From assembly GCA_902468045.1 (NCBI GenBank), contig CABQXG010000046.1, positions 1 through 8,280 of the forward strand: DNA of 8,280 nucleotides, given 5' to 3'. The translations under genes and the position numbers were made by a program. Shown here piece by piece: positions 1-7,221 of the stretch; positions within the stretch are counted from its first letter, which is position 1; the number at the start of each line of letters is the position of its first letter. This DNA comes from an uncultured Collinsella sp. GTDB lineage: Bacteria; Actinomycetota; Coriobacteriia; Coriobacteriales; Coriobacteriaceae. The notes under the pieces were generated by a model. It was given only the letters and a program-made list of their open reading frames with translations. It was not told the DNA's origin and did not search any database.

Positions 1-2
1 AG

Positions 3-440
3 AACTCCTCGGTCAATTCTTCGGCTAAGGTCTTTTGCGTCAATACCGAGTATGCCGAGATCGAACGTTGGATCCGAGAGGATTTTGCCCGCGATCACGC
101 AAGCGATGACGTCGCGCGCATGCTCAAGTTCAATCAGCTCATTAAGTACGACTCGTATATGTGGAACTATGTGCGCTTGGCGCCTAAGTTCTATAAGGAG
201 TTCCTGGCTCAGATGGCCAAGGAATTTCAGGCGGCCTTGGATGCCGGGGACTTTTCGCTTGACGACCTCAAGCCGTGGAAGCGCGCGAACCTCGCTGCCA
301 TCCTCAAAGATCCTGAGGGCTGGGTTGACGAGCATCCGAGTTTTGCGACGGATGGTGCCTTGGGGCGTGCTAAGTATTACGCCTCGGTTGGAGGCCCAGG
401 TGTGGTCGCCGCCTTCCTCATCGAATCGCTGAGGGGGTAG
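3..440 (+). CDS. C-terminal part of a family-2 glycosyltransferase (subfamily A), 5' end outside window
   Basis: The frame is open from the first bases of the window to the TAG at 438-440, so this is the last 145 residues of a longer gene; the ATG at 120 is internal. No GT2 catalytic motif lies in the visible part. It is assigned because it aligns with the C-terminal part of the glycosyltransferase at 1562-2581: both contain SSVNS..KVFCV..EYAE, then a helical stretch with paired Y.WN / YRWN and a D.GDFSL / DAGRFDLSL segment. This region is the helical tail that follows the nucleotide-sugar-binding fold in capsule-type GT2 enzymes. The protein ends with a YYASVGG...SLRG tail that the paralogue has only beyond its stop codon. 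The next gene starts 6 bases downstream, so the two are almost certainly cotranscribed. Donor and acceptor sugars cannot be read from the sequence. Confidence 0.85.
   Translation, partial: NSSVNSSAKVFCVNTEYAEIERWIREDFARDHASDDVARMLKFNQLIKYDSYMWNYVRLAPKFYKEFLAQMAKEFQAALDAGDFSLDDLKPWKRANLAAILKDPEGWVDEHPSFATDGALGRAKYYASVGGPGVVAAFLIESLRG
432..437 (+). promoter_or_regulatory. Ribosome binding site for the GT at 447
   Basis: AGGGGG lies 9 bases before the ATG at 447 and overlaps the last codons of the upstream gene. It supports 447 as the start and suggests coupled translation. Confidence 0.6.
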
Positions 441-446
441 GTCGGC

Positions 447-1487
447 ATGGGAGAGGCCTCGTGTCCTAAAGCTACCATTGTCGTCCCCGTTTACAACTCT
501 GCGCGCTCCATTCAGCGATGCGTTGATTCGCTGTTGGCCCAGTCCGAGCGCTCGATTCAGGTTGTCTGCGTCAACGACGGGTCGACTGATGATTCGTTGA
601 ACGTGTTGCGCCAGATCGCGCAGGCTGACGATCGCGTACTGGTGATTGACCAGGAAAATGCGGGTGTCTCGTGTGCTCGAAATGCCGGTATCGATGTCGC
701 CGAGGGCGAGACCGTCTTTTTTGTGGACGCCGACGATTACATCGATGCCCAGACGGTCGAGCGCGTGCTGCATGCCATGGAGTCTGCGGATGCCGAGGCC
801 GCCGTTTTTGGCGGCGTCTGTGAACCTGCCGATGCTGCCCCCAAACGTGTCCAGCAACTCATGAGCCCCAAAGCTGGCACCTTCGGCGCCCGTGATCCCC
901 AACTGCTGTTCCATTCGAATGCGCAGCCCTATGCCTGCCGTGCTGCTTTTTCGCGCGAGCTGCTCAATCGCGAAGGCATTCGCTTCGCCCCCGGTCTGGC
1001 TTTGGGCGAGGACGTCGTCTTCCAATTTGCGGCTTATGCGCTTGCCCACAAGACCGTCGTCATGCCGGACAAGTTCTACCACTACGTGATGGAGAGCGAA
1101 TCGGCGACGCACGAGTTCAACAGTGTCGAGGCTCGCGCCAAAAAGCTCGATGCCCATATGAGAATGCTCGAGGAGGTCTTGGAGGACTGGGCGGGCTACG
1201 GTCTTATGGACCTGTGTCCCGGCGAGCTGATCACCTGGTTCCTGGACCTTATCGTGTTTGATTTGGCGCGCTTGGATTCCGATGACTTCCATCGCGTGGC
1301 GGCTCGCGTCAACATGGACCTCACGACGTTTTTGGGAACGGAGTGGGCGGATATGCCTGCTAAGGGCGCCGTTCGCCGTGTTGCCCACAAGCTCGTTGCG
1401 GCGACCCCGGGCGTTTCGATGGCAGATGCCACGCTGTTCTATCTTTCGACTCGCGGTCTCAAAGCCTGCCTGGAGCGCTTTATATAA
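447..1487 (+). CDS. Family-2 glycosyltransferase (subfamily B), surface polysaccharide synthesis
   Basis: A 346-residue GT2 enzyme with a GT-A fold, expected to move a sugar from a nucleotide donor to a growing lipid-linked glycan in the cytoplasm. The N-terminal strand ATIVVPVYN is at about residues 9-17. The nucleotide-binding VNDGSTD is at 42-48 and ENAGVSCARNAG at 70-81. The metal-binding DXD motif is DADD at 94-97, and a GEDVVFQ acceptor-side motif is at 187-193. After about residue 220 comes a helical tail of unknown fold, similar to the tail of the gene at 2693. No signal peptide or convincing membrane helix is visible. The start is set by AGGGGG 9 bases upstream and by the normal GT2 N-terminus. 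The gene sits 6 bases after the previous GT and 74 bases before the next. The sugar specificity cannot be assigned. Confidence 0.93.
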   Translation: MGEASCPKATIVVPVYNSARSIQRCVDSLLAQSERSIQVVCVNDGSTDDSLNVLRQIAQADDRVLVIDQENAGVSCARNAGIDVAEGETVFFVDADDYIDAQTVERVLHAMESADAEAAVFGGVCEPADAAPKRVQQLMSPKAGTFGARDPQLLFHSNAQPYACRAAFSRELLNREGIRFAPGLALGEDVVFQFAAYALAHKTVVMPDKFYHYVMESESATHEFNSVEARAKKLDAHMRMLEEVLEDWAGYGLMDLCPGELITWFLDLIVFDLARLDSDDFHRVAARVNMDLTTFLGTEWADMPAKGAVRRVAHKLVAATPGVSMADATLFYLSTRGLKACLERFI

Positions 1488-1561
1488 TTCCAAGCGCTGC
1501 CGCCCGCCGCAACCCGGCTGCTAAAATAACCCTGTTACACGCTATTCAACAGGAGGTTCTC
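1488..1561 (+). promoter_or_regulatory. Short intergenic gap with strong RBS and a possible internal promoter
   Basis: AGGAGG at 1551-1556 lies 5 bases before the TTG at 1562, the best Shine-Dalgarno in the operon, and it fixes that non-ATG start. TAAAAT at 1522-1527 is a reasonable -10 hexamer, and a TATAAT at 1483-1488 overlaps the previous stop codon. Neither has a recognisable -35 at the right distance, so an internal promoter is only possible. The ribosome site itself is well supported. Confidence 0.4.
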
Positions 1562-2581
1562 TTGCAGAACTCTGATACCCCTAAAGTTTCGCTGCTTGTT
1601 CCCATTTGCAATGTCGAACGCTACCTGCGCGAGTGCCTCGATTCTGCCGTGACTCAGACGCTCAAGGACATCGAGATCATCTGCATTAACGACGGGTCGA
1701 CCGACAGCTCGCCGGCGATTATCCGCGAGTACATGGAGCGCGACTCCCGTGTCAAGATGATCGACAAAGCCAACAGCGGCTACGGCGACTCGATGAACCG
1801 CGGCCTGGAGATGGCGCGCGGTGAGTACGTGGGCATCCTTGAGTCCGACGACTTTATGTTTGAGGATTCGCTCCAAAAGCTGGTCGCCAAGGCCGATGCT
1901 GAGCATGCCGATGTGGTGAAGGGCGACTTTTACCTGTATTGGTCCACGCCCAGCGAACGCCGTGAGCTGTTTGGGATTATCGACGAGCATATGACGGGCG
2001 CCGCGTATCGCCCCGTCGATCGCCCGGGAATTTTCTACCGCAAACCTTCCATTTGGTCGGCTATCTATCGACGCGAGTTCCTCAACGACAATCAGGTTCG
2101 CTTTCTCTCCACGCCGGGCGCCTCGTATCAGGACGCAGGCTTTAACTTTAAGGTTTGGGCTTGCGCCGAGCGTGCCGCGTTTATTGCGGACCCCATTTTG
2201 TGCTATCGCCAGGATAACGAGAAGAGCTCCGTTAATTCGCCCAACAAGGTGTTTTGCGTATGCGACGAATATGCCGAGATGCAGCGCTTTTTGGATGAGC
2301 GCCCCGAGCTCAAGGCTCAGCTCCAGGGGATTTTAATGCGCATGAAGGTCGATACGTATCGTTGGAATGACGAGCGTTTGGTCGATGAGCTGCGCGAGCA
2401 GTTTTGGCAGAAGGCCTCGCCCGAGCTCAAGGCCGATTGGGATGCTGGTCGCTTTGATCTGTCGCTGTTCGACCCGCGTGGCGAGACCGACTTGCGCCTG
2501 ATGGTCAAGTCGCCCCGCGCCTATATCGATTCGCGCTTTGACTTTAAGAAGCCGGGTAAGCTCAATACGTTTAAGCATTAA
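1562..2581 (+). CDS. Family-2 glycosyltransferase (subfamily A), apparently truncated at the C-terminus
   Basis: A 339-residue GT2 enzyme starting at TTG, chosen because of the AGGAGG 5 bases upstream and because the first GT2 strand (VSLLVPICN, residues 9-17) follows directly. INDGSTD is at 42-48. NSGYGDSMNRG at 71-81 is typical of a capsule/LPS GT2 subfamily. ESDD at 94-97 replaces the more usual DXDD but keeps the metal-binding aspartates. GASYQDAGFNFKVW at 186-199 is the acceptor-side motif. The C-terminal helical tail is homologous to the partial gene at the window start. The frame stays open for 32 more codons after the TAA at 2579-2581, and the tail so encoded matches the intact paralogue, so the stop looks like a recent nonsense mutation. 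The catalytic domain is complete, so activity may persist. It probably works with the neighbouring GTs on one surface polysaccharide. Confidence 0.92.
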   Translation: MQNSDTPKVSLLVPICNVERYLRECLDSAVTQTLKDIEIICINDGSTDSSPAIIREYMERDSRVKMIDKANSGYGDSMNRGLEMARGEYVGILESDDFMFEDSLQKLVAKADAEHADVVKGDFYLYWSTPSERRELFGIIDEHMTGAAYRPVDRPGIFYRKPSIWSAIYRREFLNDNQVRFLSTPGASYQDAGFNFKVWACAERAAFIADPILCYRQDNEKSSVNSPNKVFCVCDEYAEMQRFLDERPELKAQLQGILMRMKVDTYRWNDERLVDELREQFWQKASPELKADWDAGRFDLSLFDPRGETDLRLMVKSPRAYIDSRFDFKKPGKLNTFKH

Positions 2582-2680
2582 TTTAAGATTGGCGGCCTGC
2601 CGCTGGTCTGGCGCGTGCTGACGTATCAGCGCACCTACGGCGACAACCCACACCCTGATGACGTTCCGGTCGCACAGTAG
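2582..2680 (+). other. Orphaned in-frame C-terminal tail of the preceding GT
   Basis: After the TAA at 2579-2581 the same frame continues for 32 sense codons to a TAG at 2678-2680. The encoded tail begins FKIGGLPLVWRVL and ends in DVPVAQ. The 3' end of the partial gene at 3-440 reads K-Y-Y-A-S-V-G-G, and here the frame reads K-H-stop-F-K-I-G-G, so the stop falls exactly where the paralogue has tyrosine (TAC). A one-base change of a Tyr codon to TAA explains this. With the tail restored, the gene would end 12 bases before the next start, as expected in this tight operon. Confidence 0.75.
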
Positions 2681-2683
2681 GAG
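2679..2683 (+). promoter_or_regulatory. RBS deciding the start of the next GT
   Basis: AGGAG lies 9 bases before the ATG at 2693 but only 3 bases before the in-frame GTG at 2687. The spacing favours the ATG. Confidence 0.6.
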
Positions 2684-2692
2684 CGAGTGACT

Positions 2693-3760
2693 ATGGCTAA
2701 CCCCAAGATTTCCGTTGTCGTTCCCATCTATAAGGTGGAGGAGTGCCTGACCTGGTGCCTGGACTCCCTGCTTGCGCAGGACATGCCCGATTGGGAGGGC
2801 GTGCTGGTCAACGATGGCTCGCCGGATGGCTCGCGCGATATTGCGGCTGCCTATTGCGAAAAGGACGCGCGCTTTACCCTGGTCGATAAGGAGAACGGTG
2901 GCCTGTCGAGTGCACGTAATGCCGGCATCGCTGCGTCCACGGCGCCTATCGTCGCGTTCTTGGATTCCGACGACCGCTTTACGCCCGATGCATGCCGCGT
3001 GATCGTCGATGCCTTTGAGCGCGAGGACTGCGACGTTTTGACCTTTGGCGCGAACCCGTATCCGCTGGAGGCGGGGTATCCGTGGCTTAACTATGTGCTG
3101 AGCCCGCGCGATGCGTCGTTTGAAGGCTATAGCTCCGATCTGCTGTTTAAGGAAGCATCTCGCCCCTTTGCATGGCGCACCGCCTGCAAGCGTGAGTTTT
3201 TGCTGGGCAACGGGATCGTGTTCGACGAAACCGTTAAGTATGGTGAGGACCAGGTCTTCGATTTTGCCGTGTACGGTCGTTCGCGCAAGACCGCGCTTAT
3301 CTCGAACAAGCTGTATGACTACCGCGTGGCGCGCAAGGGTTCGCTCATGGACACCATGCGCTACGACGACGAGACACGTCTGCTGGAGCACGTGAAGATT
3401 TACTCCGCGGTGCTGGCTGACTGGCAGCGCGACGGTCTTGATGTCCAACATGCCGATGACCTGGCATATTTCCTCTGCGATCTTGTGCTGTACGATGCGC
3501 TCAGGCTTCTGGGTACGGGCTGCGGCAAGGTGTTTGCTGCCGTTGCCGCAGCGCTTGCCGGTTCTGCCGTGGGCAACGATGCTGCGCTCGCACAATGCGC
3601 TTCTTCTGTTGCTGCTATGGTGCGTGCGGCGCTTACCAGCAAGGCCCCCAATGCCCGTGCGTGCAAAAAGCTCATGTTCGATTACGACGTCTTGAGGTTT
3701 GGGCGCCTGGGTGCTTGCAAACGCATGGCAGCGAACGCCTTGGGAAAGCGAGAAGTGTAG
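2693..3760 (+). CDS. Family-2 glycosyltransferase (subfamily B), surface polysaccharide synthesis
   Basis: A 355-residue GT2 enzyme counted from the ATG at 2693; a GTG two codons earlier is possible but badly spaced from the AGGAG. The first strand KISVVVPIYK is at about residues 5-14. VNDGSPD is at 39-45 and ENGGLSSARNAG at 67-78. DSDD at 91-94 is the DXD metal/nucleotide-sugar site, and GEDQVFDF at 184-191 is the acceptor-side motif. The tail shares a pattern with the gene at 447: D.VFDFA.Y...KT, then K.Y.Y, then a long helical part with DLVLYDALRL in place of DLIVFDLARL. The two are paralogues of one subfamily. The tail is alanine-rich near residues 275-305. The stop TAG abuts the ATG of the next gene with no gap, a sign of coupled translation. 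Confidence 0.93.
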   Translation: MANPKISVVVPIYKVEECLTWCLDSLLAQDMPDWEGVLVNDGSPDGSRDIAAAYCEKDARFTLVDKENGGLSSARNAGIAASTAPIVAFLDSDDRFTPDACRVIVDAFEREDCDVLTFGANPYPLEAGYPWLNYVLSPRDASFEGYSSDLLFKEASRPFAWRTACKREFLLGNGIVFDETVKYGEDQVFDFAVYGRSRKTALISNKLYDYRVARKGSLMDTMRYDDETRLLEHVKIYSAVLADWQRDGLDVQHADDLAYFLCDLVLYDALRLLGTGCGKVFAAVAAALAGSAVGNDAALAQCASSVAAMVRAALTSKAPNARACKKLMFDYDVLRFGRLGACKRMAANALGKREV

Positions 3761-6247
3761 ATGAGTATCAAGCGTTTGGCACTTTGCCGCAGTCAGGGCC
3801 GTCTATTTGTGCTGCTTCGTTTTGCCGGTCAGGATGTCGCCGCGCTTATTGAGCGGGAGGGTTCTCAAGCGTTTGCCCATGCGACGACAAGCGGTTCTTG
3901 TGTGCCGTCGCTGGTGCTCCCGGTCGATCATGGCCGTGTGCTGGCGCTTTGCCCTTTCGTTTCCGATTACGAGCGCGAGCTCGCCGTTTTGGTGCTTCCG
4001 TTTTTGGATGGCTCGTCGATGGATGTCGTTTTTGCATCCGGTGGCCAAAGGTTGGGCTCTATTCGCCTCGATAGCCGCGTGGCCAAATTGGAATCCAAGA
4101 TTAACTACAAAGCAAAGCCTGCGATGTGCGCGCTCGTTCGCGATGCGCAGCGCGGCGAGTGCTGCGGTCGCTACGAGATCGATGCCGTTCGTTATTTACC
4201 GGCAGATGAGGGCGCCGTCTGGCGCTATGAGGCCAAGTGGGCGGGAGATCCCCAGTGCGCCCCCGAGCTCCAGATCTTCGATACGCACATGAATGCGGTT
4301 GATGCCACCGTGCATATGTTTGAGTCACAGGTCGATGTTCTCCAGCAAAACGGATGTCGCGTCAATAAAACGTATCTGAGCGTTGAGATGCCTCAGGATA
4401 TACGAGATTTTGTCGCGATTGTGAGCGATCCCACGGAGCAGATCCAGAGCGGGTTTTGCGCCATGGATGGTCGCCTGTACAACGGCATGGTCGACGACAG
4501 CTGGAACCGCATGAAGGATGCACGCGCTGACGACGCAGCTTATCGACGTTGGTTTGAGCAGCATCGCGCAAAGCCGGGCGATCTGGCGTGCCAGCGTGTC
4601 GCTTCGGCGGCCTTTGCCTATAGGCCGCTCGTGAGCATTGTGGTGCCGTGCTACAAGACCGATCGGGTCTACCTGCGCGAGCTGCTGGACTCGGTGCTAG
4701 CCCAGAGCTATGACAACTGGGAATTGCTGCTTATGGACGCCTCGCCCGAATGGGATGCGGTGGCCAATCTTGCGGCAAGTGCCAACGACGAGCGCGTTCG
4801 TCGCATTGGGCTGCCCGGCAACGGCGGCATTGTGGTCAACACCAACGCAGGTATTGAGCAAGCGATGGGCGACTACATCGCGTTCTTGGACCATGACGAC
4901 ATTCTGGAACCGGACGCGTTATTCCAGTATGTTTCCGCGCTGAATAAGGCGGCCGAGGGCGAGCGTCCCCAGGTCCTGTTCTGCGACGAGGACATGTTCC
5001 AGAAAGCAGGGGAGTGGGGCCAGCCGGTCTTTAAGACCAAGCTTAACGTCGACCTGCTCTATAGCCATAACTGCGTGACGCATTTCCTGATGGTGGAGAA
5101 GGCGCTCATCGATTGCATTGGCATATCGCCGGAAGACGTCGCGGGCGCCCAGGATTATGACCTGACGCTTCGCTGCCTTGCAGCGGGTGCGCGCTTTGAG
5201 CATATTGCGCACATGTTGTATCACTGGCGCGTGCATCCGGGGTCGACCGCCGACGGAACCGCCGACAGCAAACCGTATGCCATCGAGGCCGGGCGCCTGG
5301 CTCTGCAGCGCCACTTTGACTCGCTGGGCGTTCACGGAACGGTCGAGGAGACCGAGACGCCGTTTGTCTACCGCATGCGCTATGCGCTGCCGGAGCCTGC
5401 GCCGCTGGTGAGCATTGTGATCCCCACTAAGGACCACGTTGAGACGCTCTATGCCTGTGTGATGTCGATCGCCCAGAAAGCCACGTATGCCAACTACGAG
5501 ATCGTCTTGGTGGAGAACAACAGCGAAGACCCGGAGACGTTTGCGTATTACGAAACCCTGCCAGAGCGCGTGGCTGCAGCATCCAAAGGCAAGGGTATCG
5601 CGCGCGTTGTGTTCTGGCCGGGCGAGTTCAATTACTCCCAGATCATTAACTTTGGCGTTGAGCACGCTAAGGGCGATTATCTGTTGCTGCTTAATAACGA
5701 TACCGAGGTCATAAGTCCCGACTTTATAGAAGAGATGATGGGGTATCTGCAGCGTCCCGATGCGGGCGTGGTGGGCGCCAAACTCTACTTTGCCGATCAT
5801 CTGGTGCAGCATGCCGGCATTTTGGTTGGCGTGCGTGGTGCACTTGCCCACGCCAACCAGGACTTCTCGGCAAAGCGCGAGGGCTATCTTGCCCGTGCCG
5901 TGCGCCCGGGCAACTTTAGCGCCGTAACGGGTGCCTGCCAGATGGTCCGACGCGGCGAATTTGAGCAGGTCGGAGGCTATAACGAGGAATTCGCCGTCGG
6001 TTTTAACGACGCAGACTTTTGCCTGCGCGTGTGGGAGGCGGGCTACCGCACGATCTATACGCCCTATGCCGAGCTATACCACTACGAGTTCACCTCGCGC
6101 GGCAGGGAAGAGGCCAACGAGGAAAAACTGCGCCGCTGGAAGCGCGAGCAAGCGCTGTTCATTCAGCGCTGGCCTGAGTTCTTCCTCGATGGCGACCCGT
6201 GGCTCGGACCAAACCTATCCTCCGACAGTGAGTACTTCTCGTTTTAG
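3761..6247 (+). CDS. Large glycosyltransferase with two GT2 domains and an unassigned N-terminal region
   Basis: An 828-residue protein in three parts. Residues 1-285 match no fold I recognise; they look soluble, with strand-rich stretches near 45-100, and end in a linker (YRRWFEQHRA, 261-270) that commonly precedes GT2 domains in such proteins. The first GT2 domain spans about 289-520: LVSIVVPCYK, then MDASPEWD (325-332) where single-domain GTs have NDGSTD, LDHDD (376-380) as metal site, GAQDYDLTLR (462-471) and YHWRVHPGST (487-496). The second spans about 547-780: LVSIVIPTKD, LVENNSED (583-590), LLNNDTEV (643-650), HAGI (684-687), TGACQMVRR (723-731) and NDADFCLRVWEAGYR (749-763). This second pattern is that of the rhamnosyltransferase-like COG1216 group. 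Two catalytic domains suggest two successive or alternating transfers. The ATG directly follows the upstream stop with only a weak GAGAAG before it, so translation is probably coupled. Confidence 0.94.
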   Translation: MSIKRLALCRSQGRLFVLLRFAGQDVAALIEREGSQAFAHATTSGSCVPSLVLPVDHGRVLALCPFVSDYERELAVLVLPFLDGSSMDVVFASGGQRLGSIRLDSRVAKLESKINYKAKPAMCALVRDAQRGECCGRYEIDAVRYLPADEGAVWRYEAKWAGDPQCAPELQIFDTHMNAVDATVHMFESQVDVLQQNGCRVNKTYLSVEMPQDIRDFVAIVSDPTEQIQSGFCAMDGRLYNGMVDDSWNRMKDARADDAAYRRWFEQHRAKPGDLACQRVASAAFAYRPLVSIVVPCYKTDRVYLRELLDSVLAQSYDNWELLLMDASPEWDAVANLAASANDERVRRIGLPGNGGIVVNTNAGIEQAMGDYIAFLDHDDILEPDALFQYVSALNKAAEGERPQVLFCDEDMFQKAGEWGQPVFKTKLNVDLLYSHNCVTHFLMVEKALIDCIGISPEDVAGAQDYDLTLRCLAAGARFEHIAHMLYHWRVHPGSTADGTADSKPYAIEAGRLALQRHFDSLGVHGTVEETETPFVYRMRYALPEPAPLVSIVIPTKDHVETLYACVMSIAQKATYANYEIVLVENNSEDPETFAYYETLPERVAAASKGKGIARVVFWPGEFNYSQIINFGVEHAKGDYLLLLNNDTEVISPDFIEEMMGYLQRPDAGVVGAKLYFADHLVQHAGILVGVRGALAHANQDFSAKREGYLARAVRPGNFSAVTGACQMVRRGEFEQVGGYNEEFAVGFNDADFCLRVWEAGYRTIYTPYAELYHYEFTSRGREEANEEKLRRWKREQALFIQRWPEFFLDGDPWLGPNLSSDSEYFSF

Positions 6248-7221
6248 TGCGAAGTAATGCCAAGTTCCGGCAAAGTATCTTCAAGAGCCGCAAGAGCGGT
6301 GGGGTTCAAGTACTCCTCGTTCAAGCAGCTCTTGTCATATCGAAAACGTGTGTCTCGTGAGCATTCGATGAGTTCTGCAGTAAAGAACTTCTCCCAGCTA
6401 AAGAACTTTGAGCTTTCGATATGTTCAGCGGGGTTAAGCAGCATGTCCTTAATGTGTTTGCTGTTGAATAATCCCGACTTCAACACGAGCCATTCAAACG
6501 ATTCCGGTAGGAATAGCTTGATGTTCTTTCGGCGCAATAGAGCAGCTGCTTCCGCAATTTCTGGTCCAAAGGCGGCGCCGTCGGCAATCACGAGGATGTC
6601 GTTTTCCGGTGCGTCCATAATGCAGTTGCAAATGTTTGATTTTCCTCCCGCGCTGATGCACTTAATGCTGCTCTTTTTGCATAGCAAACTGAAGAATTCG
6701 TAGCCCGAATTTGTGTCCTCGACGATGACAAGCTCGGGCCTCTCGCCTCTAAAATCAGTATCACCGTAAATACGATATGTAGAGGTGTAGACACGAGAGT
6801 AAACGGGATACTTCGTTGTGGTTCGGTTGGTGTTCTTAAGACCGTAGATTTCATCAACGCTATAGGGCAGTTGACGCAGTGACTCTCTGGCGACGATTAC
6901 GTAGTAGTTTGAGCTACGTTTTGCTTCATGGGCAAATTCTCTTGATCGAACAAAAGTATTGCCCTCATCAATAAAAACAATACTGCTGGAAATTTCTTGG
7001 AGATCTCTGCGCCAATATTTTCCAGATATTGTTTTACAGGGCACTTTGCAACTTACTGTTACGCCGCTTTGTGCCCCAAGATCTTCGTGAGCTGCCACCA
7101 TTTCAAGCAAAGTTGTCTTGCCTGTAGCACTGTTGCCTTGGATGATGGTCAGATTTCGATTGATGGTCAGTTTAAACTGAACCCGGTTATTTTGAATAGT
7201 TACCTTGTATGATCCGCGCAT
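6244..7221 (-). CDS. P-loop ATPase with Toprim-like C-terminal half (partner of the DUF4869-like gene)
   Basis: A 325-residue protein. Walker A is GNSATGKTT at 29-37 and Walker B is IVFIDE at 81-86, with a candidate catalytic glutamate at 86. The two are only about 50 residues apart, so there is no long coiled-coil or lid insertion as in SMC or OLD ATPases, and no ABC signature is seen. The second half has hydrophobic strands ending in acidic residues, VIVEDTNSG (165-173) and ILVIADGAAFG (209-219), separated by AGGKSN (191-196). This arrangement recalls a reduced Toprim domain and is inference. I recall similar Firmicutes proteins, some mislabelled as translation initiation factor 2; this was not checked. 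The start is the ATG whose A overlaps the TGA of the upstream gene, with AAGGGAG 8 bases before it; an ATG 21 bases earlier lies inside that SD context and is less likely. GC is much lower than in the GT operon. The function is unknown. Confidence 0.88.
   Translation of the reverse strand: MRGSYKVTIQNNRVQFKLTINRNLTIIQGNSATGKTTLLEMVAAHEDLGAQSGVTVSCKVPCKTISGKYWRRDLQEISSSIVFIDEGNTFVRSREFAHEAKRSSNYYVIVARESLRQLPYSVDEIYGLKNTNRTTTKYPVYSRVYTSTYRIYGDTDFRGERPELVIVEDTNSGYEFFSLLCKKSSIKCISAGGKSNICNCIMDAPENDILVIADGAAFGPEIAEAAALLRRKNIKLFLPESFEWLVLKSGLFNSKHIKDMLLNPAEHIESSKFFSWEKFFTAELIECSRDTRFRYDKSCLNEEYLNPTALAALEDTLPELGITSH

Noticed and set aside
1483..1488. TATAAT overlapping the stop of the GT at 447
   Set aside because: There is no -35 at a suitable distance, and the sequence arises from the last codons (Ile-stop); it is mentioned only as a weak alternative promoter.
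2687..2692. GTG start two codons upstream of the ATG at 2693
   Set aside because: Only 3 bases from the AGGAG; the ATG at 9 bases is better spaced.
2333..3595. A 420-codon open frame on the minus strand opposite the GT at 2693
   Set aside because: It is antisense to a gene with clear GT2 motifs, has no recognisable domain, and is explained by GC-rich codon bias.
4919..5851. A 310-codon open frame on the minus strand opposite the large GT
   Set aside because: Same reason: no domain, and the + strand encodes two motif-complete GT2 domains.
6233..6256. Inverted repeat TACTTC / GAAGTA around the convergent stops as a bidirectional terminator
   Set aside because: Six-base AT-rich arms with a 12-base loop and no flanking T-run; too weak to call.
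6257..6703. A 148-codon plus-strand open frame opposite the ATPase
   Set aside because: Serine-rich low-information protein with no RBS; the opposite strand carries Walker motifs and a coupled start.
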